Shown here piece after piece: positions 8,801-17,730 of a DNA stretch of 37,359 nt. The translations under genes and the position numbers were made by a program. Numbering within the stretch: the first letter of the stretch is position 1; each line of letters starts with the position of its first letter. Origin of the DNA: Bifidobacterium breve (lineage in GTDB: Bacteria; Actinomycetota; Actinomycetes; Nanopelagicales; Nanopelagicaceae); NCBI GenBank assembly GCA_945881945.1, contig CAMCVO010000011.1, positions 1 through 37,359 of the forward strand, read 5' to 3'. A model generated the notes under the pieces. The model saw nothing but the letters and a program-made list of their open reading frames with translations, was not told the DNA's origin and searched no databases.

Positions 8801-9220
8801 GTGAGTTCAGAGCAAACATTAATTTTGATTAAGCCAGATGGCGTAAAACGTGGTCTGGTTGGTGAAGTTATTGCTCGCATTGAACGCAAAGGTTATGTAG
8901 TTACTAATTTAAAAATGTTAACTGCAGATAAAAATCTTCTTGCTAAGCATTACGCCGAGCATGAAGGAAAACCTTTTTATGAACCACTGCTTGAATTTAT
9001 GCAATCTGGTCCAATCGTGGCGATGATTGCACAAGGTGAGCGAGTGATCGAAGGGTTTAGAAAGATGGCAGGAGCGACAGATCCAACTGTTGCCGAAGCT
9101 GGCACAATTCGAGGGGATCTAGCTAGGGATATGGGAACAAAGGTTGTTCAAAATATTGTCCATGGCTCAGACTCAGTTGAATCAGCACAACGGGAAATAA
9201 AGATTTTTTTCGGTAATTAA
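8801..9220 (+). CDS. ndk: Nucleoside diphosphate kinase
   Basis: Transfers the gamma phosphate from ATP to other (d)NDPs through a phosphohistidine. The 139-residue sequence has the N-terminal TLILIKPDGVKRGLVGE and the active-site motif NIVHGSDS with His121. Start is GTG, 42 bases after the DUF4233 stop; the TAGAAT box immediately upstream suggests its own leaderless mRNA. It ends shortly before mreB. Identification is secure from motifs and length. Confidence 0.97.
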   Translation: MSSEQTLILIKPDGVKRGLVGEVIARIERKGYVVTNLKMLTADKNLLAKHYAEHEGKPFYEPLLEFMQSGPIVAMIAQGERVIEGFRKMAGATDPTVAEAGTIRGDLARDMGTKVVQNIVHGSDSVESAQREIKIFFGN

Positions 9221-9256
9221 GAGTTTATAAATACAAGGTAAGAAGGAGAAGCGCAT

Positions 9257-10297
9257 ATGGCAAAAGGAAGCAATCGGATGTCTTGGATTGGCCGAGATAT
9301 GGCGGTAGATCTAGGAACAGCTAACACCTTGGTATATGTGCGCGGTCGTGGCATTGTGCTTAATGAACCATCAGTGGTTGCAGTCAACCAAGACACTGGT
9401 GCGATCTTGGCGGTTGGTTTAGAGGCCAAGCGAATGATTGGTAGAACTCCAGGAAATATTGTGGCGATTCGCCCACTTAAAGACGGTGTAATTGCAGACT
9501 TTGATACTACCGAGCGAATGCTTAAGTATTTTATTCAAAAAGTTCACAAACGACGTTACTTAGCAAAGCCAAGAATTGTTGTTTGCGTGCCATCTGGAAT
9601 TACTGGTGTTGAACAGCGTGCGGTAAAGGATGCAGGTTACGCAGCTGGTGCTCGCAAGGTTTACATTATTGAAGAGCCAATGGCGGCTGCAATTGGTGCT
9701 GATCTGCCAATTCATGAGCCAACTGGAAACATGGTGGTTGATATTGGCGGTGGAACTACTGAGGTTGCGGTTATTTCACTTGGTGGAATAGTTGCAGCGC
9801 TTTCAATTCGAGTTGGTGGCGATGAGTTAGATCAGTCAATTATTAATTGGGTTAAGCGCGAGTACTCATTACTGCTAGGTGAGCGCACGGCTGAAGAGAT
9901 TAAAATGGCTATTGGATCAGCATTTCCATTACCAGGTGAGCCAGATGCTGAAATTCGCGGTCGTGATTTAGCTACTGGATTACCAAAGACAATCTTGGTT
10001 ACCTCAGCAGATATTCGAAAAGCGCTGGAGGAGCCAGTGGCAGCAATTGTTAATGCTGTGAAAAATACCCTAGATAAGACCCCGCCTGAGTTAGCCAGTG
10101 ATCTAATGGATCGCGGAATTGTTTTAACAGGTGGAGGGGCACTTCTTCGTGGTCTAGATGAGAGATTACGTCATGAGACTGGAATGCCAATTCATATCTC
10201 AGAGCGTCCGCTGCAAGCAGTTGCAGAAGGTTCTGGAAAATGTATTGAAGAGTTTGAAGCCTTGGAGAAGGTTTTAATCTCTGAACCTCGTCGTTAA
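9257..10297 (+). CDS. mreB: Rod-shape determining protein MreB
   Basis: Bacterial actin that forms membrane-bound filaments guiding lateral wall synthesis. The 346-residue protein has the actin-fold phosphate loops DLGTANT (18-24) and DIGGGTTEV (about 164-172), and the adenosine-binding [13 protein letters not shown] near 292-304. Start ATG is preceded by AGAAGGAG. TATAAA at 9226-9231 could be a -10 but has no convincing -35. It heads mreBCD-mrdA-rodA, so the organism is expected to grow by lateral elongation, unlike polar-growing actinobacteria that have lost mreB. Confidence 0.97.
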   Translation: MAKGSNRMSWIGRDMAVDLGTANTLVYVRGRGIVLNEPSVVAVNQDTGAILAVGLEAKRMIGRTPGNIVAIRPLKDGVIADFDTTERMLKYFIQKVHKRRYLAKPRIVVCVPSGITGVEQRAVKDAGYAAGARKVYIIEEPMAAAIGADLPIHEPTGNMVVDIGGGTTEVAVISLGGIVAALSIRVGGDELDQSIINWVKREYSLLLGERTAEEIKMAIGSAFPLPGEPDAEIRGRDLATGLPKTILVTSADIRKALEEPVAAIVNAVKNTLDKTPPELASDLMDRGIVLTGGGALLRGLDERLRHETGMPIHISERPLQAVAEGSGKCIEEFEALEKVLISEPRR

Positions 10298-10320
10298 TCA
10301 AATTGTAAGGGAGTTCATTT

Positions 10321-11235
10321 GTGGCAAGAGGCGGCGGTAACCGTTCGCGGCTACTTCTAGTCCTCTTACTCGTATCCTCATTATTTTTAATCACCTTAGA
10401 TCTTCGTGGGGTAAATCTTGCTGGCACCTTTAGATCTGGTGTATCCACAGCGGTCTCACCAGTTGAAAATCTCTTTTCTAGATTGTTTTCACCCATTGGC
10501 AACTTTGCTTCAGATATCCGTAACTTTGGACAATCTAAATCAAAAATTAGCGAGCTTGAAAAACAGGTTGACCTACTAAAATCCAAAGAGGTGTTGGATG
10601 AGGATGTAATTGGACAGTTGGCTCAACTAAAAAGTGTTTTGGATTTAGCTGGACGTGGTGGTTACAAAGTTGTAGCAGCGAAGGTAATAAATCGAGGATC
10701 TTCTTCCTCTTTTAACCAAACTATAACTATTGATGTTGGAAGTAGCGATGGCATCTCTCGAAATATGACTGTTATTTCAGATGGTGGTCTAGTTGGTGTA
10801 GTTAAGTCCGTAAGTAGTAACTCAGCCATTGTGTTACTAATGAGTGATCCAACCTTTAAAATTGGTGTTCGAATCACCGGCACGCAAAGTATCGGTGTGG
10901 TTTCGGGTCAAGGTGGAAATAAGTATTTGCTTCAGTTACTAGATGCAACTGGTGAGATCAAAGTTGGCGATACATTGGTGGCGCGAGGCAGTGAAGAGGG
11001 TAGGCCATTTGTGCCGGGAGTACCTGTTGGCACTGTTACAACTGTACAAAGCAATGCCTCATCAATTACCCAGAATGCAGATGTTGAGGGCCTAAGCAAT
11101 CTTGATCGAGTTGGTTTAGTTGCTGTGGTTGTTTCAGGTCCAAAGCAGGATCCACGAGATTCTCTGATTCCAAAACCAGCACCAACGGTTACCGTCTTTG
11201 TTACACCAACGCCAACGCCTTCTGCAACGAATTAG
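10321..11235 (+). CDS. mreC: Rod-shape determining protein MreC
   Basis: Bitopic scaffold that links MreB and MreD to PBP2. The 304-residue protein has a short basic N-terminus, a membrane segment at about 9-25 and a coiled coil around 70-95 (SKISELEKQVDLLKSKE). A beta-rich periplasmic core follows, then a Pro/Thr-rich tail. Start is GTG with AAGGGAG about seven bases upstream. It lies 23 bases after mreB and 5 bases before mreD. Confidence 0.94.
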   Translation: MARGGGNRSRLLLVLLLVSSLFLITLDLRGVNLAGTFRSGVSTAVSPVENLFSRLFSPIGNFASDIRNFGQSKSKISELEKQVDLLKSKEVLDEDVIGQLAQLKSVLDLAGRGGYKVVAAKVINRGSSSSFNQTITIDVGSSDGISRNMTVISDGGLVGVVKSVSSNSAIVLLMSDPTFKIGVRITGTQSIGVVSGQGGNKYLLQLLDATGEIKVGDTLVARGSEEGRPFVPGVPVGTVTTVQSNASSITQNADVEGLSNLDRVGLVAVVVSGPKQDPRDSLIPKPAPTVTVFVTPTPTPSATN

Positions 11236-11240
11236 TAATT

Positions 11241-11762
11241 ATGAGTGGCCTAAGAGTTTTAAATACATCAATATTCTTATTTATAGTTTTCTTGATTCAA
11301 GAGACAGTTATCGCACGAATTAAATTTCCAATAGATGGTTTCTCCCTTTATCTCGCAGCTCTAATGGTTCTGCTTTCCCTGGAGGATCGAAGTGGTTCCA
11401 TCGTATTTGGCTTTATTGGCGGCTTAATAATGGATCTATCGATCGCAGCTGATACCCCATTTGGGCAGTGGGCATTGATTTTAACTTTAATCGGTTATTT
11501 ATTCTCACTTAATAAGGAGAGTATTGGTGACTTCACCCAATCACCAATAATTTTTATCATGTTCATTAGCTTGGCATCGGCATTTGCGTTGATTGTTTAT
11601 TTAGCTATTGGTGCGCTCTTGGGTCAAAACAATGGCACCTTGTCTCACTTGATTTCAATTGTATTTGCTAACTCATTTTGGACTTTCTTGATAACACCTC
11701 TATTTCTACCTTTGATTATTAAAACTAGAACAGCCTTATTAAGTAATCGAGAGCGCATATGA
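11241..11762 (+). CDS. mreD: Rod-shape determining membrane protein MreD
   Basis: A 173-residue polytopic protein with about five hydrophobic segments, consistent with MreD, the integral membrane part of the elongasome. Sequence conservation is low in this family, so the call leans on its place between mreC and the PBP2 gene. It begins five bases after mreC and overlaps mrdA by four bases (ATGA). Confidence 0.88.
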   Translation: MSGLRVLNTSIFLFIVFLIQETVIARIKFPIDGFSLYLAALMVLLSLEDRSGSIVFGFIGGLIMDLSIAADTPFGQWALILTLIGYLFSLNKESIGDFTQSPIIFIMFISLASAFALIVYLAIGALLGQNNGTLSHLISIVFANSFWTFLITPLFLPLIIKTRTALLSNRERI

Positions 11763-13879
11763 GTATTCGCTCTCGAATAAATCTGATTATCTTTCAAACC
11801 TTAGTTTTCTCCTTGATGTTTGCATTATTTGGCCGCCTCTTTTATCTACAAATTTTAGAAAGTGATAAGTACCAAGATGCCGCAATCAGTATTCAAAGCC
11901 GAGATGTTGTCACACCTGCTGTACGAGGTGCGATCACCGATATAAATGGTGTGCCAATGGTGGTTGATCTGCCAGGACTTGTAGTTTCAATTAATCGTAT
12001 TGAACTAGATAAACAGCAAGATAAAGGGGTATTGGTATTATCAAAAGTGGCCAATCTATTTGGACTAGAGTATTCAGACATATACCAGCGAACTAGATTA
12101 TGTGGTGAACTGCCTAGAAATAACCGAGCAGGATGCTGGAACGGCACGCGATATCAACCAATCCCACTTATTGGAAGTGCTTCGCAGGATTTGGCGCTTA
12201 AGATTATGGAAAATGCTGATCTCTACTCTGGTGTTGAGGTGCAATCGGTTCCAATTCGTAGCTATCCATCACTTGCAAATGAGAATGTGGCCCATGTTTT
12301 AGGTTATGTAGGCGCAGTAACTGATGAGGATTTAAAAAATCCTCAGGTTAATTACTACCGAAATGAAGTGGTTGGAAAATCAGGATTGGAGGTGCAGTAC
12401 AACGAGTACTTACGGGGAACACCTGGTGTTAGAACTTTTCTTGTTAATCGCAAAGAGGTTGTAACAAAACAAAATAAGAATATTCAGGCGATTGCAGGAA
12501 ATAATCTAATTACAAATATTGATGCCAAACTTCAATCTGGTGTTGAAAAGTCACTTGCAGCAGCGGTTCAGCGAGCCAGGGCTTCAGGTTATCGAGGTGA
12601 TTCAGGTGCTGCAATAGTTCTTGAAATCAAAACTGGACGGGTATTAGCAATGGCTTCATACCCAACCTATGACCCAACTATTTGGCAAAAAGGTCTAACA
12701 GTTAAGCAGGCTGAGGATTTATTTAGTGAGGCAAAAGGCGTACCCGCACTATCTCGACCATTGCAGGGATTGTTTGCACCTGCCTCCACTTTTAAGGCAA
12801 TCTCAGTTGTGGCAGCAGCTGATGCTGGCTACTCACTTAACGCAAGCTATAACTGCCCAGCCTTTGTTGAGATTGGAACTAGAACTTTTAAGAATTTTGG
12901 AAGTGTTGGCGCAGGTCGCATACCACTTGATCTTGGCCTTGCAATCTCATGCGACTCACTTTGGTATCAAATGGCATATGACGAGTGGGTTAGAGATGGT
13001 GGATTAAAACCAAAATCATCGCCAAGTGATTACTTTTTCAAAGCTGCAAAAGCATTTAGCGTAGGCATTTTAACTGGGATCGATCTACCAAGTGAGTTAA
13101 AGGGTAGATTGCCAGATCGCCAGTGGAAGCAAAATTGGTATGAGCAAAACAAGGATTTTTACTGCAACTACAAAGATAAGGCGAAGAAAGCTGATCTAAC
13201 TCCATATTTGATTGAGATTGCCAGAGAGAATTGTTTAGATGGAAACAAAATTAGAGCAGGAGATGCAGTCAACTTTTCGATAGGCCAAGGTGACACCTTG
13301 GTTACCCCACTTCGACTTGCCCAAATCTATGCTGCCATTGCCAATGATGGTGTTTACTACAAACCTCAGGTGGCTCGAGCAATTGTTGATGCTGACGGAA
13401 AGATTATTAAAGAGTTTAAACCTGAGATTGCTGACACAATTAAAATTGAACAAAGTACCTGGGATTTTCTCCATCGCGGATTGCGCATGGTGGTTACTAA
13501 AGGAACTGCTGCTGGCGTCTTTGCAGGTTTTCCAGTTGAGGTAAGTGGAAAAACTGGAACTGCCCAGGTATTTGGTAGAAATCCAAATGGTTCACCAAAA
13601 GATGACACCTCTTGGTTTGCAGCTTACGGACCAACAGATGATCCACAATATGCAGTGGTAATGATGGTTAGCCAAGGTGGTTTTGGTGCATCAACCTCAG
13701 GTCTTGGAGTTAGAAATATATTTGAAACATTATTTGGTGTAACCGGTGGCCGGGTTGATCCTGAGAAAGCAATATTTCCAAATGGCGTACCAACTACAAT
13801 TGCAAAGGTTGATTTGAAAAAAGTTGCAGCAAAAGTTGATCTAACAGATGTAAATGGTGGCGGGGTGAAGAAAAAATGA
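11759..13879 (+). CDS. mrdA: Penicillin-binding protein 2 (elongasome transpeptidase)
   Basis: Class B PBP that cross-links peptidoglycan during elongation. The 706-residue protein has one N-terminal membrane anchor (about 9-30) and a dimerisation domain containing RGAITDINGVP. The transpeptidase domain has Ser343-Thr-Phe-Lys346, Ser398-Cys-Asp400 and Lys598-Thr-Gly600. Asp in place of Asn in the second motif is known for PBP2 enzymes. The start overlaps mreD and the stop overlaps rodA (both ATGA), so production of MreD, PBP2 and RodA is coupled. The C-terminal tail after about 675 is Lys/Val-rich and not catalytic. Confidence 0.95.
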   Translation: MSIRSRINLIIFQTLVFSLMFALFGRLFYLQILESDKYQDAAISIQSRDVVTPAVRGAITDINGVPMVVDLPGLVVSINRIELDKQQDKGVLVLSKVANLFGLEYSDIYQRTRLCGELPRNNRAGCWNGTRYQPIPLIGSASQDLALKIMENADLYSGVEVQSVPIRSYPSLANENVAHVLGYVGAVTDEDLKNPQVNYYRNEVVGKSGLEVQYNEYLRGTPGVRTFLVNRKEVVTKQNKNIQAIAGNNLITNIDAKLQSGVEKSLAAAVQRARASGYRGDSGAAIVLEIKTGRVLAMASYPTYDPTIWQKGLTVKQAEDLFSEAKGVPALSRPLQGLFAPASTFKAISVVAAADAGYSLNASYNCPAFVEIGTRTFKNFGSVGAGRIPLDLGLAISCDSLWYQMAYDEWVRDGGLKPKSSPSDYFFKAAKAFSVGILTGIDLPSELKGRLPDRQWKQNWYEQNKDFYCNYKDKAKKADLTPYLIEIARENCLDGNKIRAGDAVNFSIGQGDTLVTPLRLAQIYAAIANDGVYYKPQVARAIVDADGKIIKEFKPEIADTIKIEQSTWDFLHRGLRMVVTKGTAAGVFAGFPVEVSGKTGTAQVFGRNPNGSPKDDTSWFAAYGPTDDPQYAVVMMVSQGGFGASTSGLGVRNIFETLFGVTGGRVDPEKAIFPNGVPTTIAKVDLKKVAAKVDLTDVNGGGVKKK

Positions 13880-15021
13880 GTCAAAGTATTAAGTACCGCA
13901 GCGCTAATCGAGGAGTCTTTGGTGGTTTTGATAAATTGCTCTTGCTGGCAGTTGGTGGTCTTTTAGTAATCGGTACCTTATTGGTCTATGCCGGAACGAG
14001 GGAGTGGTTTCGCTCTTATGGTTTAGATCCAGAGTATTACTTAAAACGCCACAGCTTAAACATTATTATTGGCGGCTTACTTGCCTATGGCACAACATTA
14101 ATTGACTACCGTTTACTTCGGGCTTATACGCCAATCGTTTGGCTTGCTGCGGTAATTGGTTTAGTAATTGTGTTAATTCCAGGTTTTGGCACAGAGATTA
14201 ATGGCGCAAGGGCCTGGATTTCACTACCTGGAGGTTTTCAACTACAACCTGCTGAGTTAGCTAAGATTGCAATTATTGTTGGTATGTCGATGGTGCTAGC
14301 AGATCGAGATCAAACTGATAAGGATCCAACTGATTTAGATGTAGTAAAAGCTTTAGCCATTGCTGCAGTACCTATTCTACTAATTGTTGCCCAACCAGAT
14401 TTAGGAACAGTATTAATCATCTCAGCTGCAGTTGTAGCGATGATTGGTGCTTCCGGAGCACCAGCAAGATGGGTTGTTGGATTACTCCTTGCAGCAATTG
14501 TGGGGGTATTTGCTGCGGTGCAAACTGGTGCGGTAAGCCAGTATCAGGTAGCACGCCTGCAATCCTTTGTTGATCCATCAGCAGATCCGCAGGCAACTGG
14601 ATATCAACTTCGACAATCGAGAATCACGATTGGATCAGGTGGCGTGCTTGGTAAAGGTTTATTTGAAGGACCACAAACAAATGGTCGATTTGTACCAGAG
14701 CAACAAACAGATTTTATCTTTACTGTAGCTGGAGAAGAGCTTGGTTTTATCGGTAGTTCATTAATTTTAGCTCTCTACTTCTTACTATTTATTAGAGCCT
14801 TTTCTATCTGTCGGCGAAGTAGTGATTTATTTGGTCGATTAGTTTGTATTGGTGTTATCGCTTGGTTTGCTTTTCAAACCTTTGAAAATATTGGCATGAC
14901 CATGGGGTTGATGCCTATGACGGGTGTGCCATTACCATTTTTGTCATATGGTGGCTCATCTATGTTTGCTAATTTAATTGGTGTGGGCTTGCTACAAAAT
15001 GTCCATGCTAGGAGCCGATAA
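13876..15021 (+). CDS. rodA: RodA, SEDS peptidoglycan glycosyltransferase
   Basis: Polytopic SEDS-family polymerase of lipid II that works with PBP2. The 381-residue sequence has about ten membrane segments and the family features GARAWISLPG, VAQPDLGT and FTVAGEELGF. A TGVPLPFLSYGGSSM segment near the C-terminus is the classic FtsW/RodA signature. Linkage to mrdA and mreBCD favours RodA over FtsW. It overlaps mrdA by four bases. It is followed by 200 bases of non-coding leader before the RNase gene. Confidence 0.95.
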   Translation: MSQSIKYRSANRGVFGGFDKLLLLAVGGLLVIGTLLVYAGTREWFRSYGLDPEYYLKRHSLNIIIGGLLAYGTTLIDYRLLRAYTPIVWLAAVIGLVIVLIPGFGTEINGARAWISLPGGFQLQPAELAKIAIIVGMSMVLADRDQTDKDPTDLDVVKALAIAAVPILLIVAQPDLGTVLIISAAVVAMIGASGAPARWVVGLLLAAIVGVFAAVQTGAVSQYQVARLQSFVDPSADPQATGYQLRQSRITIGSGGVLGKGLFEGPQTNGRFVPEQQTDFIFTVAGEELGFIGSSLILALYFLLFIRAFSICRRSSDLFGRLVCIGVIAWFAFQTFENIGMTMGLMPMTGVPLPFLSYGGSSMFANLIGVGLLQNVHARSR

Positions 15022-15041
15022 CACGCTTAATTTGCGCTAAG

Positions 15042-15203
15042 TTGGCAGATTACCTGCCAATCTGCGATACTTTCCTCACGCAATCAGCGCGAGGATAAAG
15101 ATCCAACGCCGCGATCGCGTCGATATTTTTAGCAAGTTAATTAACCAGATTAATTAAAAAAAGTATTGAAAGAGATACTGCAAAACTGCAGTAATTATTT
15201 TTT
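15042..15203 (+). promoter_or_regulatory. Structured leader before the RNase E/G gene
   Basis: Five potential hairpins follow each other. They are TTGGCAG/CTGCCAA (15042-15060); TCCTC-CGC/GCG-GAGGA with one mismatch (15073-15095); the palindrome CGCGATCGCG (15110-15119); TTAATTAA/TTAATTAA (15137-15157); and TACTGCA/TGCAGTA (15176-15193). AU-rich stretches separate the last ones. The first hairpin could also serve the rodA 3' end, but no T-run follows it. E. coli rne is autoregulated by cleavage of a hairpin-containing 5' leader; the same idea here is inference. Confidence 0.5.
15176..15203 (+). terminator. Terminator-like hairpin directly upstream of the RNase E/G ribosome-binding site
   Basis: A perfect 7-bp stem TACTGCA/TGCAGTA with loop AAAC is followed by ATTATTTTTT. 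It ends 18 bases before the ATG and just before GAAAAGG. An alternative stem AGTAT (15162-15166) with ATACT (15175-15179) would destroy it, so it may act as an attenuator instead of ending the rodA transcript. Confidence 0.5.
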
Positions 15204-15221
15204 GAAAAGGATTTGATTTAT

Positions 15222-17297
15222 ATGGCCGATGAGCCTAAAGCACCACGTAAGCGCGCTGCCAAAAAGGCAGTAGATGGCGAAACTAAGAAAGTAAGCAAGA
15301 AATCTGCAGCAATTCCGGTTCCGCTATTTCAAGCAGCACCAGTTACTAAAACCCCAAAGGTGGCAAAGGTTACCAAGGTTGAAAAGCCAGATATGGCAGT
15401 TGCTGTTGGCAGTGATGAGAGCGAGAAAGAGGAGTTTCGTCGCCGTCGCCGCAGAGGTGGCCGAGGCAGAAGGCGAAATGGCAAAGAGAGTGAGGGTGCA
15501 GATGATGCAACCTCAACTGAAGCATTAGATGAGAGCACAGATAGTGATGGCACAACCCACAAACGCCGCCGACGTCGTAGAGCACGTGGTGAGGGTGTAA
15601 CACCTGGTGAAACCATTGAAGAGGATGGCGTATTAACTGTTGTAAAGGTTAGACCGGTACGGGTGCGTGAGCCAAGAAATGAAAATAAGAAGTTTGAAAG
15701 ACGTGATCGAAATCGTTTTGATAGATCAGATCGTGGCGAACGCAGAGAGCGACGAGATTTCACTCGCAAGCGCGGCACTGTAATCACCGAATCAGAGTTT
15801 TTAGCTCGCCGAGAAGCGGTTGAGCGAAGCATGTTGGTTCGTCAGATTGCAGATCGAACCCAGATTGCCATTATTGAAGATGATGTAATGGTTGAGCATT
15901 ATGTAAATAGAAATAGCAATATCTCTTATGTAGGAAATGTCTATTTAGGTAAGGTTCAAAATGTTCTGCCATCCATGGAGGCAGCATTTGTTGATATTGG
16001 TAAGGGACGAAACGCAGTTCTCTACGCTGGTGAGGTTAATTGGGATGCTCATGGCTTATCTGATACTGCACCCCGAAAAATTGAGCAAGTATTAAAGAGT
16101 GGTCAATCAGTATTAGTTCAGGTAACTAAAGATCCAATTGGTCAAAAGGGTGCCAGATTAACTAGCCAGATTTCACTTCCTGGTCGCTACTTAGTTTATG
16201 TGCCAGGTGGTGGCATGAGTGGTATCTCTAGAAGGTTGCCAGATAATGAACGAAATCGGTTAAAGGGAATTTTAAAGAATTTAATTCCAGAGCAAGCTGG
16301 GGTAATTATTAGAACAGCAGCTGAAGGTGCGCCAGAGGCTGAATTAGAAAGAGATGTCACCCGACTTAAAGCACAATGGGATGATATTGAAAAGCAAGCC
16401 AAGAATTCTTCAACCTCTGCACCATCACTTTTATATGGTGAGCCAGATCTAACTGTTCGAGTTATCCGAGATATTTTCAATGAAGATTTCAACAAGATGT
16501 TAGTCCAGGGTGATCAAGCTTGGGATGACATTCAAAACTACATTGGACATATCGCACCAGAGCTAGCCACCAAGATTGAAAAGTGGACCGGCCCAAGAGA
16601 TGTGTTTGCTGAAAATCGAGTAGAGGAGCAGTTGGCAAAGGCATTTGATCGCAAGGTTTATCTACCATCTGGTGGCTCACTTGTTATTGATCGCACTGAA
16701 GCGATGATTGTGATCGATGTTAATACGGGTAAATTTATTGGTAAGGGTGGAAACCTGGAAGAGACTGTTACCAAGAACAACTTAGAGGCAGCTGAAGAGA
16801 TTGCCCGACAATTGCGCCTGCGGGATATGGGCGGAATTATTGTGATCGACTTTATTGATATGACCTTGGAATCAAACCGTGAGTTAGTGCTTCGCAGATT
16901 AGTTGAGTGTTTAGGACGCGATCGCACTAAACACCAGGTTGCCGAAGTTACCTCACTTGGTTTAGTGCAAATGACTAGAAAACGAGTTGGTCAGGGATTA
17001 ATAGAAGCTTTCTCAACAACTTGTGAAAGTTGTGGTGGTCGAGGAATTCATATTCATGCTGAGCCGGTTAAAAAAGTGGCTTTAGAAAAAGATATGGAAC
17101 AGCGTTTTTCAAAGACAAGTAAGGCAAACGCCGATGAAGATTTATCAGAAGATGATGACAAATCAGATGATGAAGATTCAGATAATGAACCAATTAACAA
17201 TTCAAATGAAAGTGAGCAAGAGGTTGAAGCACCTGCACCAGCTGCAAGGCGAAAAGGTCGTCGGGCTGTGAGCACTGGGGTTATTTCAACCAATTAA
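15222..17297 (+). CDS. rne: Ribonuclease E/G family endoribonuclease
   Basis: Endonuclease that starts mRNA decay and processes rRNA and tRNA precursors. The 691-residue protein has an Arg/Lys-rich N-terminal extension (1-200). An S1 RNA-binding domain begins near 228, and the catalytic DNase I-like domain has metal ligands Asp499 (DVNTG) and Asp543 (VIDFIDM). The zinc-link is Cys601-Glu-Ser-Cys604. An acidic tail and a basic C-terminal end follow. I chose ATG 15222; the in-frame TTG at 15213 is only two bases from the SD-like AAAAGG. The disordered basic N-terminus is typical of actinobacterial RNase E and may bind RNA or partners. Confidence 0.93.
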   Translation: MADEPKAPRKRAAKKAVDGETKKVSKKSAAIPVPLFQAAPVTKTPKVAKVTKVEKPDMAVAVGSDESEKEEFRRRRRRGGRGRRRNGKESEGADDATSTEALDESTDSDGTTHKRRRRRRARGEGVTPGETIEEDGVLTVVKVRPVRVREPRNENKKFERRDRNRFDRSDRGERRERRDFTRKRGTVITESEFLARREAVERSMLVRQIADRTQIAIIEDDVMVEHYVNRNSNISYVGNVYLGKVQNVLPSMEAAFVDIGKGRNAVLYAGEVNWDAHGLSDTAPRKIEQVLKSGQSVLVQVTKDPIGQKGARLTSQISLPGRYLVYVPGGGMSGISRRLPDNERNRLKGILKNLIPEQAGVIIRTAAEGAPEAELERDVTRLKAQWDDIEKQAKNSSTSAPSLLYGEPDLTVRVIRDIFNEDFNKMLVQGDQAWDDIQNYIGHIAPELATKIEKWTGPRDVFAENRVEEQLAKAFDRKVYLPSGGSLVIDRTEAMIVIDVNTGKFIGKGGNLEETVTKNNLEAAEEIARQLRLRDMGGIIVIDFIDMTLESNRELVLRRLVECLGRDRTKHQVAEVTSLGLVQMTRKRVGQGLIEAFSTTCESCGGRGIHIHAEPVKKVALEKDMEQRFSKTSKANADEDLSEDDDKSDDEDSDNEPINNSNESEQEVEAPAPAARRKGRRAVSTGVISTN

Positions 17298-17307
17298 TCA
17301 AGTGAAT

Positions 17308-17336
17308 TTGACCAGGGGTGGATCAATCTCTACCCT
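17308..17336 (+). promoter_or_regulatory. Promoter of rplU-rpmA
   Basis: TTGACC (five of six -35 bases) lies exactly 17 bp before TACCCT, which fits TAnnnT. It predicts a transcript start near 17343. This is the best two-box promoter I see in the window. A 7-bp stem, GGGTGGA with TCTACCC (17316-17335), overlaps it; it may be the weak 3' end of the upstream RNase transcript. Confidence 0.65.
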
Positions 17337-17341
17337 TATCT

Positions 17342-17373
17342 ACCTAGCCAGATTGGTAGTAATCGATCTAGGT
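17342..17373 (+). promoter_or_regulatory. 5'-terminal hairpin of the rplU transcript
   Basis: ACCTAG (17342-17347) pairs with CTAGGT (17368-17373). An inner GATT/AATC stem carries the loop GGTAGT. It would lie at the very 5' end of the mRNA predicted from the promoter. L21 leaders with regulatory roles are known in Firmicutes; relation to those is unproven. Confidence 0.4.
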
Positions 17374-17395
17374 TAATAACTAGAAGGAGCAGATG

Positions 17396-17704
17396 GTGTA
17401 CGCGATTGTTAAAGCAGGCGGACGACAAGAGAAGGTTTCAGTTGGTGAAACACTTGTGGTCGATCGCATTGATGCAGCCGTTGGTGCTTCAGTAACTTTT
17501 CCAGCAGTACTACTAGTTGATGGCGCAGATGTAATGGCTGATCCAAAAGCACTTGCCGCCGTGAAGGTAACTGGTGAGATATTAGCTGAGCAAAAAGGTC
17601 CAAAGATTGCCATCCTTCGTTACAAGAGCAAAACTGGATATCGTCGTCGTCAAGGATTTCGTTCAAAGTTAACTCGCGTAAAAATAACTGGAATTAACAA
17701 GTAA
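17396..17704 (+). CDS. rplU: 50S ribosomal protein L21
   Basis: Large-subunit protein that binds 23S rRNA. The sequence YAIVKAGGRQEKVSVGE at the start and ILRYKSKTGYRRRQG near the end are diagnostic. I chose GTG 17396, giving 102 residues beginning MYAIVKAGG as in other L21 proteins and six bases after AGGAG. The in-frame ATG one codon earlier would be only three bases from the SD. It is followed by rpmA after 26 bases, the usual pairing. Confidence 0.95.
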   Translation: MYAIVKAGGRQEKVSVGETLVVDRIDAAVGASVTFPAVLLVDGADVMADPKALAAVKVTGEILAEQKGPKIAILRYKSKTGYRRRQGFRSKLTRVKITGINK

Positions 17705-17730
17705 CTACTACTTAAGGCAGGTGAAAGCAG

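Noticed and set aside
10050..10586. Minus-strand ORF (178 codons) opposite mreB and mreC
   Set aside because: Opposite two well-supported genes, no recognisable domain or start signals.
15329..15832. Arg/Ser-rich minus-strand ORF opposite the RNase N-terminus
   Set aside because: Its composition simply mirrors the Arg- and Glu-rich disordered region on the other strand.
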